In this document: piece after piece, positions 33,331 to 45,908 of the stretch
How positions within the stretch are numbered: the stretch's first letter is position 1
How the letters are laid out: each line of letters opens with the position of its first letter
From: Odiellus spinosus
Taxonomy: Eukaryota > Arthropoda > Arachnida > Opiliones > Phalangiidae
Assembly (NCBI GenBank): GCA_963920705.1
Contig: OY987237.1
Span: 8,834,601 to 8,898,600 of the forward strand
Length of the DNA stretch: 64,000 nt
Direction: 5' to 3'
Made by a program: the position numbers and the translations under genes
The notes under the pieces: generated by a model
The model's database searches: none
Told to the model about the DNA's origin: nothing
The model's input: the letters and a program-made list of their open reading frames with translations, nothing else

Positions 33331-34030
33331 ATCAGCTTATTTATCAATTTTTCAAACATAAGGAGATATAGAGATCCAGATATTGTTCAAGGAATGCGTA
33401 CGGGAAAGTGATGAATATTTTTTCAAGTTAAAAAAAAAAAATTGATTTTCGGATTTGCTTGTCACCCATAGATTTTCCTAAACCGTATATTTGAAGTTCT
33501 TCACGAATCTTGAATGGCTGAATATTAAACGTCGTTAGTAACGATTTCGACTTTTTGTCGCCTTCTTTCGAGCATGACGTCAAAGTTTACAATATTAATT
33601 CCGCTTGGCTAAACTCAACGCCAAACGTTACGGAGACAAAAATTGATTTTGTCTGAATATTTTGCTTTATCGAGTTTGTGTAAATTTTTTTGTAATTTAT
33701 GGATAAGAGGTTTTGGATTTTTTTTTCTTCTAAGGAATGTTTAAAGGAAGCGATGGAAATAAAAATAAAATTAAGTGTAAATTAAAAATTACGGGACGTG
33801 TTATATAATTATTAGTAAATTAATTTTTTAATTTCCCATAAAAAATGCCAATCACGCAATTTTGGTAAATAAATAAGAGAATGCAATCTGACAAATAAAA
33901 TTTATTGCATACCAGTAATTTATCTAGACCTATAAATCATTTTTCAACTCAGATAGTACGCGTAATAGGAATCCATAGGAGTTTCATATCACGCAAGTAA
34001 CGAGACTTCCATTTTCCAAACCCTCCATAT
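33331..34030. other. Intergenic, no gene seen
   Basis: AT-rich sequence between a family E MITE and the first satellite array. Nothing further was recognised. Confidence 0.4.
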
Positions 34031-34034
34031 TTAA

Positions 34035-34410
34035 AAAACTAGTGACTAATTAATCGGAATTATTAAAAGTAGGAATAAGACTAAAACCCATTTTTATTAA
34101 TGGGTGCGTTGGAATAATTGTAGATGAGACTGTAGCAACCGTTTCCCAATCCCCACCATTGGAAAACAGTCACTAATTGCAATCAAAGAAAGTAGGAATA
34201 CAGTTAATTAAAACCCCTTTGTACAAATGGGTTCGTTGGAATAATTATTGTCAATGTGAATCGGTTAAGAATTAATAGCAATGTATAAACCTTTTTCCAA
34301 TCCCCACAATTGAAAAAATAGTCACTAATTGCAATCAAAGAAAGTAGGAATAAGACTAATTAAAGCCCCTTTGTACAAATGGGTGCGTTCAAATTATTAT
34401 TGTCAGATAT
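34035..34410 (+). repeat. Satellite S, short array (about 2.5 monomers)
   Basis: The monomer landmarks appear in order: CAATCCCCACCATTGGAAAA, CAGTCACTAATTG, AAAGTAGGAATA, TTAAAACCCCTTTGTACAAA, TGGGTKCGTTGGAATAATT. The same monomer makes the arrays at 41090-43310 and 47750-50265. All units here point the same way. Confidence 0.85.
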
Positions 34411-37400
34411 GTTCTTAATTTTTTGACAACATTCAAATTCCCTAATATTTCCGGGTTTGTATCCACCCTGTTTAGCCTAAATTGAAAATTTTTACTATAA
34501 GAATTAAGCGTGATTGGTCGGAGACTCACTCGATATGGATTCCTTATAACTCTTACTTTCCGAGTAAATTAAAAATTGATTTTTGCTTAATATTTGTTAC
34601 TAATTTTTTTACTAGTGGAAGTTATGAACAAGATCGAATTTCTTAGATTATCTGCCGATCCGTTTATACTTGCATATTTTAGAAACATTCTATCATTTAC
34701 TTGTAAACTTTAGTATTTAATCGAATAGTTCTAAATTTGTTCTGCAGCAAAACTTGTATTCTGATTGGTGCTGGTGATCTAGAAAGGTACCGCTCATCCA
34801 CAAACCAAATGATAGAAAGACTAATTGCATATTCACGTACAAATACAGACTTTATATAATCTACAAAGCATTTTGTAAACATTTCAATTTTCATATATTC
34901 AAATCTTAATAAGAATATACGCCTGTAAAAGTGTTCCAACTGTCGCGCTTCTATGTTCAGGGCAAAGCTCCCCACCAGGGTTAAACCGAATAATATTCAA
35001 TTCCTAGCATTCATCGGTTTTAGAACTTAAAGAGACAATTCGGGGAAATCTTAAGAAACATAAGCTCATTTTCCTTCTATATAACAACCATCTCCTTCTC
35101 TCTACCTTCTACTAAATTAGAATTATTTCAATGGACGAACTGAACAAACTATTATGAGGATTATTATATTGCCCGTATCGCCTAGTGGTAATTATACAAA
35201 CTTAAATCTAATTCGGAGACGAGACACTTAACAAGATTAAGATTGCCTTAGAATTTAAATTATTATACCACATTCAAAAACAATATAGCTAAGAACAGAT
35301 TAAGCGCGTCGCTTCGATAATATACGCGCAAAAGGGAGATGAAGAGCTATACTATTTGAAAACAATGCCAATACAAATGGCTATCGAAAGTCTGAAGACA
35401 GAAACCCATTCCTGCGATTATCACAAAATATGTTCTATTAATCGCATAAATAAATTGAATAAAATCCAACGAACGTATTTTCACGCGTTTTAAGCTTGTT
35501 AGCTCTATGGGCGCGCGAAAATTAGTCAGTGTGCATAAAAACTCAATTTTGAATACTTGGGTTGCAACTTGACTCCGTAGTCGCGTTTGCTGATTGGTGG
35601 AAGCTGTGTGGTACCTCCTTTTAGTAAGATTATAATCCCCCTCCCCATATATAATATTGTTTATTTGTTAACTAAGTTTATTTTAAGAACATGCCGACAG
35701 AAAATAATTTATCCGATTTCATTGTCACTTAGTGCCGATACATTGAATATCTTTCAACTAACTCTAGTATCTACAACATAATGAATGTCTATCGATACTA
35801 TGACCGCAATTGCTTCTTAGGGTAGATTACATCATATATCTATCGATATCTAAATATTTAATTAAATTTTACTATATAAAGTCATATCTCTAATATTCAT
35901 AAAAAAAAATACCGAAAAGATACTTTTATGATTTATTAGCTTTGATCGGGACCGATAAAGCTTATAGAAGCTGGTAAATAGCCTATGGGATGCCGTGTTG
36001 GGTTTACTAGGTCGCGATGATGAGCTTGGCATTCGGGAGCAAAGGGGAGAAAAACATATAGGGAGGCGATGGATTTTTCCAGTTTCCCCGCGTCTGAGAA
36101 TTCACGTTATCAGGATGCTTCGTTCCCTGAAAACCCGAGAGAGATGAAGATAGGGAAGGAAAACGGTTTATCGCTTTTATATGAAATGGCCAAACATTTT
36201 TGGGGACGTCTGTATAAACTGCGCTAACATTCCGCTTTCTTCCAACCTCACCCCTCTATAGCTCCTTCTCAGAAGTTTTTGGCGCGTTCCATATTATTAG
36301 AAATTGATCGATAAGGAGGAGGGATTGCATTCACGCATCCCCGCTTCATTTCGAGCTCTTTAGATGAAACTTTCCACTCCTTTCTCTTTCTCAAGTTGTA
36401 AAAGGAAGGATGAAAATGAAACATCAAAGTGGGTTTGTACTATTTCTTCGATTACGGGAATAAAAATGGGAAAAATCCGTCTATAAATGTTTTCCATTAT
36501 TAATTATCATTAAATTATTAGATATTATACTTCAAACATTATCCAGGTGGTGAGATTGACGCCGTCAGAATAAATCTTTACTGTTGAAAACAGGTGCCGT
36601 TGGGTTCATCTGATTGATTCGATTTTAAACTTAACACTTGCATTCAAACTAAGCTAATTAATTTAAACATAAAGTGTCCAATAACTACGAAAAAAACTTC
36701 TCTAATACGTTTTTTTGCCACGCGGCGATTCCAAAAATAAATGAAATTGGAATATAATTTTTAAATCTAATTTTTTCTTTAATTTGAAGACGTTTTGATT
36801 AAGATAATAAAGTCAACAATTATTCAAATAAAGATATAAGATTGAAGAAAAAAATTAGCCATGATTCGGTTTTTTTTAACTTATTCTTCCCTTGAATTAC
36901 CTCAAGAGTATTTAAAGATTTCGATGTATGGCGTTCTCTTTTGAACAACAGGAACAGATTCAAAAGGCTCTCTTTTTCTTTTGTTAAAGGTCTAACAATA
37001 GACTATAGGTTTGCTAGCCAAGAGAAACGTATTTAAAATTCTTTAAGAATACAAGATGAAAGGAATTCTGATTCCTCAGGATGAAATTCGTGGATATTTC
37101 ATCAAATGAAAAAACTAAATTAGAAACTCAATTTTTGCCGAAACGACCGGAGATTGTGTTGGAATAATGCAGGGTTGCTACAATTGACATTTCTAATGAC
37201 TTTTCCACTGCCCATCTAGGACTATACTATAATATATTCATTTTCCATGACTTATCGAACCCAAGACATCGTTATAGGGATACTAAGTTTCGTTTCAAAA
37301 TTTCCTGACCTTTTCACTGCAATATGAAATTATTTTTAACCTTTAGGCCAAATTATCAAAACTTGACTTTACAGATATATTTATCAAAGTCGCAAACTAG

Positions 37401-38935
37401 ACTCGCTAAGCCTAAATCCATTTATAATAAATTTTAGTCTAGAAAAATGATTGGAAATTACAGGAGCTCATTGAAAATATAGTAAAAATTAATGATTTTG
37501 ATGAGAGATATAACCATTCTGTACTTGAATGTCTCATCTTCGCATGGTTGAAATCGATTGATTATAGATTTAACCCAGTTTGGAAGAGGCGACCTTGGAT
37601 TTATCGAGCAGAAATATCAGAGAATCAGCTTATCGAATTTTTTTTTCTTAAAAGCTTTTTGAAGAAGTTCATGCATTTGGAAAACTGTTTTTGACAGTTT
37701 GAAAGTTTTGGATAATGTCTTTAGCTGTAGTCTTTGAAAGAACATCATATAAAAGAGGTCCTTTAATAAAACATGGCTATTATCAAAGCTTAAGCACTAG
37801 TCAGAAGTGATAGAGCGGAAAGTATAGCTTTCATCTTTGTATTTTAGTCACGTGTTCCTCGGAAGATTTCAAAAACGTGTAATGCAGTCGTGTTATTTTT
37901 AAATAATTAGGGGCAAGTTACTCAAGACCAATATGCAATTTAGTTTATTTCCAACCTTGTAAATATTACCGTTAAGTTTATAACTAATTTAATATTCAAA
38001 TTTTAACTTTTAATTTGCATTTCAATATACGTTATATCGCTTTACTCAACAAAATGTATAGAAACTAAATGCCTAATATATTCCTTCATATACGACTAAT
38101 TTTCAGTGATAGTATAAATCTAGATATGGTAATTTAAATTTCACTCCTATAGAGAAAACGTCTTCCCAACGATAGCGAGTACATAAGAGATTAGTTGAGA
38201 GCGTGCTTAGCAGATCTATAATTCCTTTTATTTTGGAATAATCATAACCGAAAAAAGTATTCGAGGAGTTTTTCGCAATTATTGTATACGTTTCCTGTTT
38301 AAATTAATTTCGAAAGTTTGGTTAAGTTTTAAAGTAAATGAAGTATAAAATCGAACCAATTAGATGAACGCAACGGCTCAAGCCTTCAACAGTACAGATT
38401 TCCCAATATATTCAGAGTTATTAATTTCAGAAAATAAACTAAAAAAGCTATTACATTTTAAGCTCAGAATTTTCCTTAGTTTTGAAATGTTTTATTGTTG
38501 GAATAAAGCGGGTGATTGGTTGGAGACTCGTTAACGACGATGTATCAAACTTTCAATGGATTTCTGTTTGTAATTTTTAAACGATAATGAATCGATAGAG
38601 AATCTCTTATTCTACCTTTGAACAAACGTTTGTGGTTTTAAATGTAATTGAATTACGTAATATATGTGTGATATAATTATATGAATCTACATTAAATTAC
38701 CTAAATATAATTCTCACTTAATTGTTTAATTTTCACATTAATTCCCATAGCTCTAATTGGCTTCATCATAATTACTTTTCTCTTAAACCAATAAGAATAA
38801 TTGCTCTTCTATTATTGCATTCAATTTGTTACGGATTTCAATTTGAATAGCAAATAAAAATACTTTCACAAGTGAAATCAAAATACAATACATTCTTTTA
38901 TAATTTATTCAAGACGAACTGACATAATAGCGAAG
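34411..38935. other. Intergenic, no gene seen
   Basis: About 4.5 kb of AT-rich DNA. A GC-richer patch at 35940-36200 and a short shared motif GTGATTGGTYGGAGACTC (near 34510 and 38510) are the only structures noted. No exon was recognised. Confidence 0.4.
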
Positions 38936-38937
38936 GC

Positions 38938-38997
38938 TGAGGGGTGAATGAATACTAATGTTAAATCTCATAGAGATAAAATAGTTCTTACAAACTC
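38938..38997 (+). repeat. Dispersed repeat family R1, start fragment
   Basis: GGGTGAATGAATACTAATGT, then TAAATCTCATAGAG and AAAATAGTTCTTA resemble the R1 start with several changes. It is followed shortly by a run of 28 A at 39027-39054. Confidence 0.4.
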
Positions 38998-39189
38998 CTC
39001 TTGACGTTCCTCAACTCGAGTATACGAAAAAAAAAAAAAAAAAAAAAAAAAAAACCAACACCTTACAATCGTATTTCAACTCTTACTAGCGAAAACCCCA
39101 GAATCCCCATTTTCCTTTCGCAACCCCTAAAAGAAAAGTGCATTAGTAGGAAAACCCCCGTTTCCCTCGGAAAAGGAATGACATCATCT

Positions 39190-39563
39190 GTAAGGCTAGC
39201 GATTGGTCGATAGTCGGGTCACGTGGATTTGCCCCAAGACGGGGCTATGGGAAAACGCCGACAGTGAAGTAAATATCGGGATATTGTTGCCTGGAAAGGT
39301 TTCCGCGCGTTTTTTCCTCGCACAAGCGAGAAATTTCTAAAATATAATTAATATTTTAAAACGATAGTTCTTGCTCGAGATAAAGATTTAATTTTAAGAA
39401 TAATATAAGAAGAAAATCACGTCGAGAGTTTTTAAATTATTTAAAAATCTCTCCGAAACATTAACGTTAAGACGAGGTGAAATATACCTCGGATCATATT
39501 TTGGATAAACCCGGTTTCAACTTTTAAGTGTAGTTCTGGATCAAGCAGTGATGGTGTGGCAAC
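39190..39563 (+). promoter_or_regulatory. Candidate promoter, leader and first exon of an unknown gene
   Basis: 39190-39330 is GC-richer than its surroundings and contains GCGATTGGTCG (CCAAT in inverted sense) and GGTCACGTGG (E-box). A likely leader region follows, ending at ATG 39551 and the frame MVWQ, interrupted in phase 1 by CAAC|GTAAGTTT at 39564, an almost ideal splice donor. The arrangement fits the 5' end of a gene whose coding exons lie beyond a long intron to the right. No partner exon was identified, so this is a candidate only. Confidence 0.28.
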
Positions 39564-41085
39564 GTAAGTTTAATTTAGAACGTCTTATTTTATTTAAATT
39601 TAATTAATATAAAAGTAACCGGTTCAACTGAAGCGCCGATTCAAACCAAATCATATTTCCTCACTCTTTAAAAATTTGAATTTTAAATATTATGGAAATT
39701 TAAATTCACCGGTGGTGGGAAATTTATTTAAAGTGCAAGTCTTATAATTTTAATTTTTCTATATGTTGGGATTAAGAGAGCCCAGTTTTAACAAGTTCGT
39801 GAGATAAGGGGGTAAAAGGAACGAACGGGGGGGGGGTAAAAATAAGATGCTATTTTAATAATCAGCACGAGATATGTGCTTGTTGTCTGAAAGCAATATT
39901 AAATAGGTTTAAGATAGATTTGATAGCATTGTAGTAGGTCCCAGTTTTTTCTATTTCAGAGATTTGCAAGACTAACATCCATCGAAAGAATACTCAAATT
40001 ACATATAGAACTATTTTCTTACGCGAAATGAAATGAGAGAGAGATTATCTATAACATTCTATCCTCTTTCTAATATAGACCCCATGTTGCAAGTCTTACA
40101 TTTCACTCTCGAATATTTAAGTTTTAAGATTAAATTCCATATGGGTTAGTCTCCAACTAGGGAACTAAAAGCATTTTATTTATTCATAAAGAAAGGTAGA
40201 CGGAATACTGGACATATTGGCTTTAAGAGCTCCATCCCTGAACGCCAAACAAAACTTTATAAATATCTTAATACCTCTCTTGAACTAACTGACGTGAGTG
40301 GCAAAAAAAAAAAATGGATTTGGTTTCCCTGGTTACGACCCCCTTGTGTATAAGGAAAATAAGTCACGCCTCTTTTTTTCTACCCCCAAGCATAGTAGGG
40401 GCGGTCGTGAACTATGTCGCTCACTCACTAAATTCTATACAACTTTATTTATGAATTCCTGGTCTGTTTTTAAGTTCGTATATAACGAGCTGAATCTTAT
40501 TCCGAAACTCTCCGGAGACTTCTTCTTTAAAGGAATGGGGGAAAAAATTAGGTACTAAACGTATTTTTTAAAGGTTACGTTTTTGAGAGAGAATTTTAAA
40601 AGTATTTTTCCCTTCCACCGGAAAAGTGTTACAATCGCAAGGAGATGTGCATGACGGGGAAGCCGAGATTTTAGGGGCTCCCTCCGTTTTCAGTTTACTA
40701 CCCTTTACGGAACGTCCAAATTTAAAAATAATTTAGTAAAAATATTCCGCGCTCTTTTTACGATATTAAAAATTTACATTTCTCTTTTAAAAAAATGGCT
40801 CGCGTTATAAAATAAGATTAAGTTTACTATTAGACACTGTCTAGGAGTAGTAAAAAACCCTGCACCCGTCTTATAGGGTGTGGGAGGTTATGAAAAAGGT
40901 AATAACGGTTCTTTTCGATACGTAATCATTCTTTTCCATATGTTTTTTTTTATTGAATCATTTTACTAATGAATTTTCGGATATTTCCAGGCGCCACAAA
41001 TGATTTTAAAATCACAATACAATGAATTTAACTGATTGAGATCCTACCGACAGTGTAATTGAAGTATACTCGCATATTTCCACAT
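39564..41085. other. No gene seen
   Basis: A 10-base G run lies at 39827-39836. The open frame at 40298-40558 has no recognisable domain. This would be intron if the candidate exon ending at 39563 is real. Confidence 0.4.
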
Positions 41086-41089
41086 CCAA

Positions 41090-43310
41090 TATTTATAACA
41101 AATTTATATATAAGAGTTTCCCTTTCTACGAAGGGGTGCGATGGATTAAATGTTGTGATTTCGTTAAGACTAGAATGAAGAAACAATTTTCTAATCCCCA
41201 ACAATTAGAAAACAGTCGCTAAATAATTGGAATATAGTAATATTTTCTAGTTTGGTTAAATATACGTGGAAACGATATTCTGCGGAATATTAATTTGGAT
41301 GAATTTGAACGCTCTTTATTGCGCGTTGTGGGAAGAGTAATGTTTTTCTTTTCTATTCAATTTTGACGTATAATTAAATATAATTTAATAGATCATTAAA
41401 TTCTAATCAATTTCTATTGGTTATACAGAAAACCAACTAATTTATTGAACCGAAACGTAGAAAGATGGATTTGTTTTCCATGAATTCAGACATTTTTTTG
41501 TTTGGGGCGTAAGCTACTTCTTTTTTAATAAAATAGTCCACCTATGTATACCTGAAAATATCAAGAAAAATTCACTGGTAAAAATCTAAAAAAAATTGCG
41601 GAAATTGGTTTTCCAAATGTATGAATCCATCGTACCCATTCAAAGAATGGGGCTTTTATTTACTCTTATTCCAACTTTGGTTAATTCCAGTGAATTAGTG
41701 ACTGTTTTTCAATTGTTGGGGATTAGAAAATGGTTTCTACATTGATACTCTTAACCAAATCAGATCTACAAAAATTATTCCAAAGCATCCATTTATAGAA
41801 AGGGGTTTTAATTAGTAATATTGTCTACTTTCGTCAATATGTAGAAACCATTTTCCAATCCCCATCAATTGAAAAACAGTCATTAATTAACTGGAATTAA
41901 ACAAAGTAGAAAATATTACTAATTAAAACCCCTTTCTACGAATGGGTGCGTTGAAATAATTGTTGTTGATGTGATTTGGTTAAGACTATAGCTATGTATA
42001 AACCATTTTCCAATCCCCAAAAATTGAAAAACAGTCACTAATGGGAATTAACCAAAGTAGAAAATATAAACAATATTCCAAGTATTTAGTGTCTGTTTTT
42101 CCAATTGTTGGGGATTGGAAAATGGCTTCTACATGGTTAGTCTTAACCAAATCAGATCTACAATAATTACGCCAACGCACCCATTCATAAAAATGGGTTT
42201 TAATTAGTTATATTTTCTACTTTGGTTAATATGTAGAAACCATTTTCCAATCCCCATCAATTGAAAAACAGTCATTAATTAACTGAAATTAACCAAAGTA
42301 GAAAATATTCCTAAAGAAAACTTCTTTCTACGAATGGGTGCGTTGAAATAATTGTTGTAGATGTGATTTGTTTAAGAATATAGGAATGTGTAAACCTTTT
42401 TCCAATCCCCAAAAATTAAAACAGTCACTATTGGGAATTAACCAAAGTAGAAAATATTACAATATTCCAAGCATTTGGTGTCTGTTTTATCAATTGTTGG
42501 GGATTGGAAAAATGGCTTCTACATGGCTAGTCTTAACCAAATCAGATCTACAATAATTTTAACGCACCCATTATTAGAAAGGGGTTTTAATTAGTTATAT
42601 TTTCTACTTTCGTCAATATTTAGAAACCATTTTCCAATCCCCATCAATTGAAAAACAGTCATTAATTAACTGGAATTAAACGAAGTAGAAAATATTACTA
42701 ATTAAAACCCCTTTCTACGAATGGGTGCGTTGAAATAATTGTTGTTGATGTGATTTGGTTAAGACTATAGCAATGTATAAACCATTTTCTAATCCCCAAA
42801 AATTAAAACAGTCACTAATTAATTGGAATTAACCAAAGTAGAAAATTTAGTGACTGTTTTTCAATTGTTGGAGACTGTAAAGTGGTTTCTACATTATTAG
42901 TCATAACCAAATCAGATCTACAATAATTATTCCAATGCACCCATTCATAGAAAGGGGTTTTAGTAATATTTTCTACTTTGATCAAAATGTAGAAACCATT
43001 TTTCAGTCCCCAACAACTAAAAAAACAGTCACTAATTGGAATTAACCAAAGCAGAAAATATTACTAAAAAACACCTTTCTACGAAGAGGTGCAGTTGGAA
43101 TAATTGTTGTAGATGTGATTTGGTTAGGACTATAACCAATAGAAATTGATTAGAGTTTAGTCAGCAATTAAATTATTTTGACTAATTATACGGTACGTCA
43201 AAATTGAAAAGAAGAGAAAAACATTACGCTTCGCATAACGCGCAATAAGGAGCCTTCAAGTTCATCCAAATTAATATTCCCCAAAATGTCGTTTCAACGT
43301 ATAGTTAAGG
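41090..43310. repeat. Satellite S in head-to-head dimers inside a large inverted repeat
   Basis: From about 41640 to 43130 the monomer alternates in orientation. The forward landmark ACCATTTTCCAATCCCC and its reverse GGGGATTGGAAAATGG follow one another, making an inverted dimer. The forward block TCAATTGAAAAACAGTCATT recurs at about 41867, 42255 and 42644, so the dimer period is roughly 388 bp with four dimers. This is enclosed by inverted arms: 41255-41422 (starting GTTAAATATACG, containing GGAATATTAATTTGGATGAA, TTATTGCGCGTT and CTAATCAATTTCTATTGGTT) and 43134-43309, which carries the same blocks in reverse. A forward monomer lies outside the left arm at 41100-41240. Confidence 0.9.
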
Positions 43311-45483
43311 CTTAGTGTGTACACATACTCATATGCAAACTTTTATAAAGTACACGGTCGGGACTGTGGGTATAATCTTTCAGTCTTGGTTTTAAGTGGC
43401 AGCCAGGAAAATTGCGGGGCTTCTGCCTATGGTTAATTTTATATGCAAACAAGGGCAAACTCTCGTTCGTTTTACGGAAGCCCATGAAACTTTGCCGTTA
43501 AAGGGGAAACCTCAAGATAAACGAAATATTTTCACATTAATGTTTAGTTGTTATCTCAAATACATATTTTTCACATAGGAGTTTTTCATTAATTTTCTTC
43601 AAGTGAGGCTCTATTACATTACACCCATAAAATTAGTCTATCTAGATAATCATGACATATGTATATAGTTAAGTCTATGTATACTTACACAAATAGAAAA
43701 AATAAACGCATAAAAAATTAAAAATATATTTAAATAATAAAATATAAACTCTTCCTAAACATCTGAAAAATTGCTCTTCTCATTTAAAATGCCGTAAATA
43801 TAGGCCAACCTAAATACGTGACTTTCCACCCAGACAATATATATTATTAATATAATAAAATATTCCGAGAGTTTTATTCTACTTGGTAACTCTTTCCTGA
43901 CAGCTTTTTCTTCTTCTTTCAAAGCTCAAATTGAGCTTATTATACCGTACAAGAAGTAAAATGATTCAATAAATTAGTTTGGTAACAATGTTATTCTAGT
44001 CGTAAGTACTACTTTCAATGGACAGACTTAATTGGTTAATCTAGAAAGGCACTGTACATCTCTCAACAACCATGATAAATTCGTGTTATCATAAATAAAA
44101 TCAGTGGAAGGTACGAGACTTTTCCTTTAAAAATAGAGGACTGTGGCCAGAAAAGGGTTTAAAGAAGGAAGCCCTATCTAGGAAGCTCCGTTTGTTAAAA
44201 CGCAAAAATACATATAAAAGAGAGCGAAATGGCCTTGGCTCTGACGGCGTATTATCGACAAGTTTTGTATATAGTTACGTCAATGGAACATAGACTGGAC
44301 GGCTCCAGACCCTTCTGCCCCAACTAAGGCGTTCAAAACTAAACTTCTGACCAACCCCCCTACATCGCGTCGGCCGCTAAGCAGCGCCTGTACATTTACT
44401 ATAGCCTATATGCATCTTGCACGAAAAAATGCATAGGGTTTTTCTCAAGTTCTATACTACAACTAAAGGGGGAGAAAAAGCTAAAATAAAAGAGTCACAC
44501 CCTCTCCACGGAGATTACATATACATTGAAACTTATAAATTTTTGATTGGGGCGTATTTAAAAACCGCATGAAACATTAAGAAAAAAGTACAGTAAGAAT
44601 CTTTAAGTGACGTATACCAAAGATAAAGACAACTAGGAGAGGCCAAGTCAGTTAGCCTTTCCTATCGTCAAGTCGGATTGGACTCCACATTGAACCCATA
44701 GGTCAAGAAAAAGCCGTACAATAAATCTATAACGTTACAGCCTATTCATGTACAACATGATAGAAATAATTGTTATTTATGAGTATACTTAATAAATTCA
44801 AGTACATGACTGAGTTCTAAGTCGGTAATTTACTCTTTAAATTTACGCGCTAAATTTACGGTTTGCTCTCGAAAAAAATCCCAAAAATAGTAATTTATAA
44901 TATAAAAACTTTTGTATTAAAAGGGAACGTATTGCTACAGGTCAACTTTACAATAGCTATTCGTGTTTGGGACATGTTTATGTTATTTCTTCATGTTCCT
45001 AGTAACTTTGGCCCATCAATGCCAAGGCAAATGGTCGAGCATTTTGTCGAGTATAGGGATTGTTTAGTCAGAAATAAGAATTATAATGCGTTTGAATGAG
45101 ACATTCCGCATTCAAAATAAATCTAAATTCGAATTCATCATTTTGTGAATACTGGTAATTTACCCTGAGACGGTAAATTAAGCGGTAATTTATTAATTTC
45201 TAAAGTTACGGTAATTTTCTAACCCTATTCATGACTCGATGACTTTGAATTAAGTTATTCCTTCTTTGTATCTATAGCAACTACAGCAACAATTCAAAAG
45301 GGTTAACACTTTCAGTTAAGAATAACGTGGAATCTCTTATTTTACTAACGCAGAGTCGCTCTATACGAGAAATTTGTTATATTCGCGGTTGCTAAGTTAC
45401 CATTCTTTCCTTTTTTTTTCATTCAGGCAGCTGGTTCTTTTGACTATCCCTTCTCTAGCTCTTTTGATGTTTCGGATCTACTG
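43311..45483. other. Intergenic, no gene seen
   Basis: A GC-richer patch lies near 44230-44420. Open frames at 43396-43578 and 44863-45099 lack recognisable domains. No RNA gene was recognised. Confidence 0.4.
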
Positions 45484-45510
45484 TTTTTTTTTTTTTTTTT
45501 TTTTTTTTTT
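45484..45510. repeat. Poly-T run of 27
   Basis: Uninterrupted T run, not followed by a good AG acceptor. Confidence 0.95.
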
Positions 45511-45908
45511 GGCTTTTCCAAGCTTTATACGCTCAAAGAAAAAAAAGGACATTAGGTAAAGATTCCACAGAATCGTTCAAGCGAAGTTGGCGGCTTCCCT
45601 TTTTTTTTCTACATATACTTTTACTTTTTAGATGTTATACTCATAGCCTTTTGTTTTAAAGAAAATTATATACGATATTTTTAAATGCAAATTTTTTAAA
45701 GGGTTTATTACACTATTATTCAGTTAATTGTAAGTCATTACTTAACGAGGGCTGGTGGGTTTTAACTATTAATAGGAAAGACCTGAAGTATATAATAGAT
45801 TAAGAAAGGTCACACTAAACTATGCAATTGTCATAAAGGTCAATCCACCTTAAGAAAAGGCGTGGGTAAAAATAGCGTAAAGTTACAGTAAATTGAAACC
45901 GAAAATTT
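45511..45908. other. Spacer, no gene seen
   Basis: AT-rich spacer between a poly-T run and the 31-bp minisatellite. Confidence 0.4.

Noticed and set aside
35165-35200. tRNA-like A-box (TCGCCTAGTGGTAA)
   Set aside because: No matching B-box, acceptor stem or anticodon arm could be drawn downstream.
39001-39213. Open frame with a poly-lysine start
   Set aside because: Created by translating the 28-base A run; no other support.
45484-45510. Poly-T as splice acceptor or retroposon tail
   Set aside because: No AG acceptor directly follows, and no retroposon body or target duplication was recognised beside it.
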